Below, piece after piece: positions 57,801-64,000 of a DNA stretch of 64,000 nucleotides. The number at the start of each line of letters is the position of its first letter. The first letter of the stretch is position 1. Origin of the DNA: Pseudomonas panipatensis. Lineage in GTDB: Bacteria > Pseudomonadota > Gammaproteobacteria > Pseudomonadales > Pseudomonadaceae. The translations under genes and the position numbers were made by a program. The stretch lies in the NCBI RefSeq assembly GCF_900099785.1, contig NZ_FNDS01000005.1, forward strand, positions 62,001 through 126,000, written 5' to 3'. The notes beneath the pieces were generated by a model, which searched no databases, was not told where the DNA came from, and saw only the letters and a list, made by a program, of their open reading frames with translations.

Positions 57801-59291
57801 ATGATTTCCTCTCTGCTCGGCAAGCTGGGCGTCGATTCCCAGCTCTACGGTAACGGCGAACACGTCATCCACAGCCCCATCGACGGCAGCCGCCTGGGCG
57901 CGGTGCGCCTGGAAAGCGCCGCCGAGGTGGAGCAGAAGATCGGCCGCGCGGCGAGCGCCTTCGAGGCCTGGCGCGCGGTGCCGGCGCCGCGCCGTGGCGA
58001 GCTGGTGCGGTTGTTCGGCGAAGAGCTGCGGGCGTTCAAGGCCGAGCTGGGCGAACTGGTGTCCTGGGAGGCCGGCAAGATCACCCAGGAAGGCCTCGGC
58101 GAAGTGCAGGAAATGATCGACATCTGCGACTTCGCCGTCGGCCTCTCGCGTCAACTCTACGGCCTGACCATCGCCTCCGAGCGCCCCGGCCACCATATGC
58201 GTGAGACCTGGCAGCCGCTGGGCGTGGTAGGGGTGATCAGCGCCTTCAACTTCCCGGTCGCCGTGTGGTCGTGGAACACCGCCCTGGCGCTGGTCTGCGG
58301 CAACCCGGTGGTGTGGAAGCCGTCGGAAAAGACGCCGCTCACCGCACTGGCCTGCCAGGCCCTGTTCGAGCGCGCCCTGGCACGTTTCGGCGACGCCCCG
58401 GCACACCTCAGCCAGGTGGTGATCGGTGATCGCGCCGCTGGCGAGGCCCTGGTCGACGATCCGCGCGTGGCCCTGGTCAGCGCCACCGGCAGCACCCGCA
58501 TGGGCCGCGAAGTCGGTCCGCGCGTGGCGGCGCGCTTCGCCCGCAGCATCCTCGAACTGGGCGGCAACAACGCCATGATCCTGGCCCCCAGCGCCGACCT
58601 GGACATGGCCGTGCGCGCCATCCTGTTCAGCGCCGTCGGCACCGCCGGGCAGCGCTGCACCACCCTGCGCCGGCTGATCGCCCACGAGTCGGTGAAGGAT
58701 GAAATCGTCGCGCGTCTCAAGGCCGCCTACTCGAAGGTGCGCATCGGCCATCCGCTGCAAGGCAATCTGGTCGGCCCGCTGATCGACGAGCGCAGCTTCC
58801 TGGCCATGCAGGGCGCCCTGGAGCAGGCCCGTGGCGAAGGCGGCGTGGTGTTCGGCGGCGAGCGTCAGTTGCAGCGCGAATTCCCCAACGCCTATTACGT
58901 CTCTCCGGCCATCGTCGAGATGCCCGAGCAGAGCGAGGTGGTGCGCCATGAAACCTTCGCGCCCATTCTCTACGTGATTCCCTACCGCGAGTTCGACGAG
59001 GCCGTGGCGCTGAACAATGCCGTGCCGCAAGGCCTGTCGTCCTGCGTGTTCACCACCGATGTGCGCGAGGCCGAGCGCTTCATGTCGGCGCTGGGCAGCG
59101 ACTGCGGTATCGCCAACGTTAACATCGGCCCGAGCGGCGCAGAGATCGGCGGCGCCTTCGGCGGCGAGAAGGAAACCGGCGGTGGCCGCGAGTCCGGCTC
59201 GGATGCCTGGAAGGCCTATATGCGGCGGCAGACCAATACCGTGAACTACTCGCGCGAGTTGCCGCTGGCGCAAGGGATAGTGTTCGATTGA
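57801..59291 (+). CDS. amaB: L-2-aminoadipate-6-semialdehyde (piperideine-6-carboxylate) dehydrogenase AmaB
   Basis: 496 aa aldehyde dehydrogenase of the ALDH7 type. Oxidises aminoadipate semialdehyde to 2-aminoadipate in the pipecolate branch of lysine catabolism. Active-site Glu252 (LELGGNNAMI) and Cys286 (GTAGQRCTTLRR); NAD-binding FNFPVAVWSWN. ATG at 57801 after AGGAG (57790-57794); an in-frame GTG at 57795 overlaps the Shine-Dalgarno region. amaA is 171 nt downstream. Confidence 0.93.
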   Translation: MISSLLGKLGVDSQLYGNGEHVIHSPIDGSRLGAVRLESAAEVEQKIGRAASAFEAWRAVPAPRRGELVRLFGEELRAFKAELGELVSWEAGKITQEGLGEVQEMIDICDFAVGLSRQLYGLTIASERPGHHMRETWQPLGVVGVISAFNFPVAVWSWNTALALVCGNPVVWKPSEKTPLTALACQALFERALARFGDAPAHLSQVVIGDRAAGEALVDDPRVALVSATGSTRMGREVGPRVAARFARSILELGGNNAMILAPSADLDMAVRAILFSAVGTAGQRCTTLRRLIAHESVKDEIVARLKAAYSKVRIGHPLQGNLVGPLIDERSFLAMQGALEQARGEGGVVFGGERQLQREFPNAYYVSPAIVEMPEQSEVVRHETFAPILYVIPYREFDEAVALNNAVPQGLSSCVFTTDVREAERFMSALGSDCGIANVNIGPSGAEIGGAFGGEKETGGGRESGSDAWKAYMRRQTNTVNYSRELPLAQGIVFD

Positions 59292-59383
59292 TCGAGCGTG
59301 CCGAGCGGGTTCCCGCGCCAGCGGGAGCCCCTCGGGCCGCCGTCGCGGCACCCCGAAGAACAAGAACATTCACCCTTTCGTAG

Positions 59384-59410
59384 GATGGGTCGAGCGCAGC
59401 GACACCCATC
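59384..59410. repeat. GATGGGT...ACCCATC inverted repeat
   Basis: GATGGGT (59384-59390), 13 nt, ACCCATC (59404-59410), in the amaB-amaA spacer. The surrounding TAGGATGGGTCGAGCGCAGC resembles a short palindromic repeat I recall as common between genes in pseudomonads. A single copy is seen in this window. Confidence 0.5.
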
Positions 59411-59462
59411 GCCGGCCGCTCCGGCACTGCCATTCACAAGATTCACGCATAAGGATCGCTGG

Positions 59463-60746
59463 ATGTCGCTTCGCCAAGAATGTCTGTGGGAATACCTGAC
59501 CCCCGAGCGGCCCCAGGCGCCGTCGTTGCAAGGGGAACGCAAGGTCGACGTGTGCGTCATCGGCGCCGGCTTCACCGGGCTCTCCGCGGCCCTCCACCTG
59601 CTCCAGGAAAACCAGCGCGTCTGCGTGCTGGAGGCCCATGCCACCGGGCATGGCGGCTCCGGGCGCAACGTCGGCCTGGTCAACGCGGGCCTGTGGATTC
59701 CGCCGGACGAGATCGAGGCCGGACTCGGCGCGGAGGTCGGCGGACGCCTCAACCGCATGCTCGGTGCGGCGCCATCGCTGGTCTTCTCGCTGATCGACAG
59801 CCACGGCATCGCGTGCCAGGCGCGCCGCGAAGGCACCCTGCACATGGCGCACAACCAGCGCGGCCTGGATGACCTGCGCAGCCGCTGCGCGCAATGGCAG
59901 CGGCGTGGCGCACCAGTTGAACTGCTCACCGGCGCGGCTTGCGCCGAGGCCTGCGGCACCGAGAAGATCGCCGGGGCCTTGCTCGATCGGCGTGCCGGCA
60001 CCCTCAACCCCATGGCCTACGTCAGTGGCCTGGCGCGGGCGGTCGTGGGCCTGGGCGGCGAGCTTTACCACCAGTCGGCGGTCACCGGCCTGCAGCGCGA
60101 AGGCGATGCCTGGCGGGTGCTCACCGCCGCCGGCAGCGTGCTGGCGCAGAAGGTGGTGATCGCTTCCAGCGCCTATACCGAGGGCGAGTGGACGCAACTG
60201 CGCCGCACCTTCTTCCCCGGTTACTACTATCAGGTCGCCTCGCGCCCGCTGGAGGGCGCCGAGGCCGCGCGCATCCTGCCCGGCGGGCAGGGCTCCTGGG
60301 ACACCCGCCAGGTGCTCAGCAGCATCCGCCGCGACGCCGACGGGCGCCTGTTGCTCGGCAGCCTGGGCAAGGGCACCGGCAAGCCGGCCTGGTTCCTCAA
60401 GAGCTGGGCCGATCGCGTTCAGCAGCATTACTTCCCGCGCCTGGGCAAGCTGGAGTGGGAGTTCACCTGGACCGGCTGCATCGACTTCACCCCCGATCAC
60501 CTGATGCGCCTCTTCGAGCCGGCGCCCGGCCTGCTCGCCATGAGCGGCTACAACGGCCGTGGCGTGACCACTGGCACCGTGGTCGGCAAGGCCTTCGCCG
60601 ATTTCCTGTTGCGTGGCGAGGCGTCCGCGCTGCCCATGCCGCTGCGGCCGATGGAGGAGATCTCCGCCGTGGGGCTGCGCAGTTGCCTCTATGAAGCGGG
60701 TTTTTCCCTGTACCACGCCGGGCAATGCCTGCGGGTGGTGATCTGA
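59463..60746 (+). CDS. amaA: L-pipecolate oxidase AmaA (FAD-dependent)
   Basis: 427 aa. DAO-fold flavoprotein with VIGAGFTGLSAA near the N-terminus (GxGxxG at G34, G36, G39) and a C-terminal GYNGRGVTTGTVVGKAFADF FAD-contact block. Together with amaB it converts pipecolate via piperideine-6-carboxylate to aminoadipate. The frame is open upstream to 59298 but the start at 59463 matches the family. The Shine-Dalgarno AAGGATC is modest. Confidence 0.9.
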   Translation: MSLRQECLWEYLTPERPQAPSLQGERKVDVCVIGAGFTGLSAALHLLQENQRVCVLEAHATGHGGSGRNVGLVNAGLWIPPDEIEAGLGAEVGGRLNRMLGAAPSLVFSLIDSHGIACQARREGTLHMAHNQRGLDDLRSRCAQWQRRGAPVELLTGAACAEACGTEKIAGALLDRRAGTLNPMAYVSGLARAVVGLGGELYHQSAVTGLQREGDAWRVLTAAGSVLAQKVVIASSAYTEGEWTQLRRTFFPGYYYQVASRPLEGAEAARILPGGQGSWDTRQVLSSIRRDADGRLLLGSLGKGTGKPAWFLKSWADRVQQHYFPRLGKLEWEFTWTGCIDFTPDHLMRLFEPAPGLLAMSGYNGRGVTTGTVVGKAFADFLLRGEASALPMPLRPMEEISAVGLRSCLYEAGFSLYHAGQCLRVVI

Positions 60747-60833
60747 GGGCGCGGGCCGTTCGCCCACACGTCGGGCGGCGGTGAGCTCGCGGACTTTGGT
60801 CTAGCCTGTTTTGGTGCGTTACCCCAAGTGTCT

Positions 60834-60850
60834 CGCACCGTGGGTGTGCA
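60834..60850 (+). promoter_or_regulatory. NtrC-like binding site
   Basis: CGCACC-GTGGG-TGTGCA against the consensus TGCACY-N5-RGTGCA: 10 of 12 defined positions match. It is about 195 bp upstream of the -24 element, a usable enhancer distance. Confidence 0.55.
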
Positions 60851-60877
60851 GAACGGTGACAGTGATGGTTACCTTGG

Positions 60878-60975
60878 GGTTGCGCCTGTTGCTGCCGGTA
60901 AGCGTCGGCCCTCAGGAGGATCGGTTGCGCCTTTTCTTTTGGAGGGTTGCACCTTTTGTTTTCGATGGGTTGCAC
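60878..60975 (+). repeat. Phased GGTTGC(G/A)C direct repeats
   Basis: Copies start at 60878 (GGTTGCGCC), 60923 (GGTTGCGCCTTTTCTTTT), 60945 (GGTTGCACCTTTTGTTTT) and 60968 (GGTTGCAC). Spacings are 45, 22 and 23 nt, multiples of about two helical turns. The two middle copies agree at 16 of 18 positions. The TGC(G/A)CC core equals an NtrC half-site. Confidence 0.6.
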
Positions 60976-61044
60976 GTCTCCGCAGCTGATTTCTCCCAGC
61001 CTTGGCTGGTTTTGCTGTAGGACTTTGCTAATAACAAAAACGAA

Positions 61045-61060
61045 TGGCACGCGGCTTGCT
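61045..61060 (+). promoter_or_regulatory. Sigma-54 (RpoN) promoter of the transporter operon
   Basis: TGGCACG-CGGC-TTGCT, a full match to the -24/-12 core consensus TGGCACG-N4-TTGCW. Predicted start near 61071, about 53 nt before the first gene. Confidence 0.85.
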
Positions 61061-61123
61061 GTTGGTAATTCGCCAACATCTGTTGTTCGAGCGTCATCAC
61101 AAAAACCTCAGGAGCAAAACTCC

Positions 61124-62260
61124 ATGTCGCAGAAGATTTTCAGAAAAGGCTTTCTGGCCCTCGCGGTAACCACGGCGCTGGGCGTTTCTTCCTTTGTCGA
61201 GGCTGACGTTGTAATCGGGGTCGCCGGTCCGCATACCGGGGCGAATGCGTCCTTCGGCGAGCAGTACTGGCGTGGGGCGAGTCAGGCCGCCGAAGACATC
61301 AATGCCGCTGGCGGCATCAACGGCGAGAAGATCAAGCTGGTGAAGGCGGACGACGCCTGCGAGCCGAAGCAGGCCGTGGCCGTGGCCAACCGCCTGGTCG
61401 ACCAGGACAAGGCGGTTGGTGTGGTCGGGCACTTCTGCTCGTCCTCGACCATCCCCGCGTCCGAGGTCTATGACGAGGCCGGCATCATCGCCATCACCCC
61501 CGGCTCGACCAACCCGGCGGTGACCGAGCGCGGTCTTGCCGGCATGTTCCGCATGTGCGGTCGCGACGACCAGCAGGGCATCGTTGCCGGCGACTACATC
61601 GTCGACGTGCTCAAGGCCAAGAAGGTCGCCATCATCCATGACAAGGACACCTACGGTCAGGGCCTGGCCGACGCCACCAAGGCGCAGCTGAACAAGCGCG
61701 GCGTCAAGGAAGTCCTCTACGAAGGCCTGACCCGTGGCGAGAAGGACTTCAACGCCCTGGTCACCAAGATCCGCGCCTCCGGCGCCGAGGTCGTCTACTT
61801 CGGCGGCCTGCACCCGGAAGCCGGCCCGCTGGTGCGGCAGATGCGTGAACAGGGCCTGACCGCCAAGTTCATGTCCGACGACGGCATCGTCACCGACGAA
61901 CTGGTCACCACCGCCGGTGGCGCGCAGTACGTCAACGGCGTGCTCATGACCTTCGGCGCCGACCCGCGCCTGATCCCCGACGGCAAGGCCGTGGTCGACA
62001 AGTTCCGCGCCAGCGGCTTCGAGCCGGAAGGCTACACCCTGTATGCCTACGCCTCGCTGCAGGCCCTGGCGGCGGCCTTCAACGGCGCCGGCAAGACCGA
62101 CCCTGCCGCCGCTTCCAAGTGGCTGAAGTCGCACCCGGTGCAGACCGTGATGGGCAAGAAGGAATGGGACCAGAAGGGCGACCTGAAAGTCTCCGACTAT
62201 GTCGTCTATCAGTGGGACGAAAAGGGCAAGTACCACCAGCTGGACGCGTTCAAGAAGTAA
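61124..62260 (+). CDS. Branched-chain-type amino-acid ABC transporter, periplasmic binding protein
   Basis: 378 aa. Signal peptide with likely cleavage after A27 (SSFVEA|DVVIG), then a type I periplasmic binding fold of the LivJ/BraC group (GPHTGANASFGEQYWRGA; VGVVGHFCSSSTIPASEVYD; ITPGSTNP). The substrate may be a branched-chain or other amino acid. Proximity to amaBA suggests a lysine-pathway compound (inference). CAGGAG lies 9 nt before the ATG at 61124. Expressed from the sigma-54 promoter above. Confidence 0.93.
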   Translation: MSQKIFRKGFLALAVTTALGVSSFVEADVVIGVAGPHTGANASFGEQYWRGASQAAEDINAAGGINGEKIKLVKADDACEPKQAVAVANRLVDQDKAVGVVGHFCSSSTIPASEVYDEAGIIAITPGSTNPAVTERGLAGMFRMCGRDDQQGIVAGDYIVDVLKAKKVAIIHDKDTYGQGLADATKAQLNKRGVKEVLYEGLTRGEKDFNALVTKIRASGAEVVYFGGLHPEAGPLVRQMREQGLTAKFMSDDGIVTDELVTTAGGAQYVNGVLMTFGADPRLIPDGKAVVDKFRASGFEPEGYTLYAYASLQALAAAFNGAGKTDPAAASKWLKSHPVQTVMGKKEWDQKGDLKVSDYVVYQWDEKGKYHQLDAFKK

Positions 62261-62584
62261 CCGCCACCCGATGGTCCGGCGCGTGCCGGCCATGCGGCAG
62301 CGGGACTGGAATCGGACTGGGGCGGGCGTTCTCCCGTGCCGCCCCGCCGACGCCCGCCTGAACGGTCATGCCCCTGGGCTGTTCAGCGGTGCTTCCCGTT
62401 CCCTGCCGTGCGGCCTCGCGCTGCCGGTCCTGAAGCGCGGTCATGCGTCTGGCGCACTACCCGTCGGCGTCGCCACGAGCGGCGTCGGCATCTCCGCAGG
62501 TCGACGTCCGTCCGGCACTGGTCACGAGCCGGTCCGCCGCCGGTACGTCCGCCTTTCCTGCCCTGTTTGCGTGAGTACCCAATC
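62261..62584. other. Long spacer between binding-protein and permease genes
   Basis: 324 nt without a credible gene. It contains hairpins: TGGTCCGGC/GCCGGCCA (62272-62292) and GGGGCGG (62319-62325) / CCGCCCC (62339-62345). Spacers like this let the binding protein be made in excess over the permease. No promoter recognised. Confidence 0.5.
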
Positions 62585-63499
<915 letters not shown>

Positions 63500-63501
63500 G
63501 C

Positions 63502-64000
63502 ATGACTTCCGCAAGCGCTTCCGCCCCGCGCCTCAACCTGAAGAAGAGCCTGCTGGACACCGTTCTCGCCGGCCTGATCGCTCTCATCGTCTTCGGCCCC
63601 ATCGTCGGTGTGGTGCTCGATGGCTACAGCTTCAACCTGCAACCCGTGCGCCTGGCCTGGATGATCGGCGCGGTGATGCTCGGCCGCCTGCTGCTGAGTC
63701 TGTTCCTGCAGACCACCAGCGGCCTGCGCGTGCTCGATCGCTTCGACAGCTCCGACTCCGGCATCAGCGTGCTGCCGCCGGGCTACAAGTCCCAGTTGCG
63801 CTGGATCATCCCGCTGGTGATCGCCATTGCCGTGGTCTTCCCGTTCTTCGCCAACAAGTACCTGCTGACCGTGGTCATCCTCGGCCTGATCTACGTGCTG
63901 CTGGGCCTGGGCCTGAACATCGTGGTCGGCCTGGCCGGCCTGCTCGACCTCGGCTACGTGGCCTTCTACGCCATCGGCGCCTACGGCCTGGCCCTGGGGT
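63502..64000 (+). CDS. Branched-chain-type amino-acid ABC transporter permease (LivM type), 5' part
   Basis: First 166 codons, cut by the window edge. MTSASASAPRLNLKKSLLDT start, followed by membrane segments with an N-terminal extension typical of LivM/BraE, then LGLGLNIVVGLAGLLDLGYVAF, a strong LivM signature. Forms the heteromeric permease with the LivH-type protein; ATPase genes (LivG/LivF type) are expected next. Confidence 0.9.
   Translation, partial: MTSASASAPRLNLKKSLLDTVLAGLIALIVFGPIVGVVLDGYSFNLQPVRLAWMIGAVMLGRLLLSLFLQTTSGLRVLDRFDSSDSGISVLPPGYKSQLRWIIPLVIAIAVVFPFFANKYLLTVVILGLIYVLLGLGLNIVVGLAGLLDLGYVAFYAIGAYGLALG

Larger units (their letters stand above)
60747..61123. other. Control region of the amino-acid ABC transporter
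   Basis: 377 nt. Contains an ACCCCAAG (60821-60828) / CTTGGGGT (60873-60880) inverted repeat, an NtrC-like palindrome (60834-60850), GGTTGC(G/A)C direct repeats (60878-60975) and a sigma-54 promoter (61045-61060). ORFs in it, such as 60811-61020, lack support. Confidence 0.7.

Noticed and set aside
60811-61020. 69-codon ORF in the transporter control region
   Set aside because: No Shine-Dalgarno, and it overlaps the phased repeats and NtrC-like site.
62336-62584. N-terminal extension of the LivH-type permease
   Set aside because: Arg/Pro-rich sequence unlike any permease; the family N-terminus begins at the GTG at 62585.

Overview
The window looks like chromosomal DNA of a Pseudomonas (Gammaproteobacteria). 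It is GC-rich and densely coded. It carries the gene set rhdA-psd, motAB, rsgA/orn, queG/nnrD-tsaE-amiB-mutL-miaA-hfq-hflXKC, hisZ-purA, rnr-rlmB, rpsF-rpsR-rplI-dnaB-alr, then a 7TMR-DISM diguanylate cyclase, YgiQ, azurin, nadE and amaR/amaBA, starting beside fimX. This order is close to the fimX-downstream part of the P. aeruginosa chromosome as I know it. I see no phage, insertion sequence, integron or CRISPR array.

Layout. 1-5.6 kb (minus strand): start of fimX, a degenerate PilZ protein, psd, rhdA and an HDOD protein. 5.6-7.6 kb: motAB behind a sigma-28-like promoter. 7.7-23.6 kb: housekeeping genes for ribosome assembly, RNA turnover, tRNA modification, metabolite repair, mismatch repair, Hfq and the HflX/HflKC group, ending with hisZ and purA. 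23.7-25.7 kb: a chemoreceptor gene, then tRNA-Leu(CAG) on the minus strand. 26-34.4 kb: rnr-rlmB, the S6/S18/L9 ribosomal operon, dnaB and alr. 34.4-39.3 kb: a diguanylate cyclase, YgiQ and a bacteriohemerythrin. 39.5-46.4 kb: a three-gene transglutaminase/amidoligase/ATP-grasp/alpha-E cluster with a near-perfect sigma-54 promoter in front. 46.5-47.3 kb: an MscS channel. 47.7-53.5 kb: a compact pilV-pilW-pilX-pilY1-pilE minor-pilin operon. 53.6-56.7 kb: LOG-family enzyme, azurin (ANR-type box), TrhA-like membrane protein, nadE. 56.8-60.7 kb: amaR and amaBA for lysine/pipecolate catabolism. 61-64 kb: a branched-chain-type amino-acid ABC transporter (binding protein, LivH, truncated LivM) behind a perfect sigma-54 promoter and an NtrC-like site.

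The two most interesting regions are both predicted to be sigma-54 controlled. The first is the peptide-ligase-like cluster, a family set predicted from comparative genomics to make or attach peptides but with poorly known chemistry; no Anbu peptidase gene lies beside it here. The second is the transporter promoter, which has phased GGTTGC(G/A)C repeats between a candidate NtrC palindrome and the -24/-12 element. The minor-pilin operon is also notable because no fimT/fimU gene precedes it and it sits between genes that are near neighbours in other pseudomonads.
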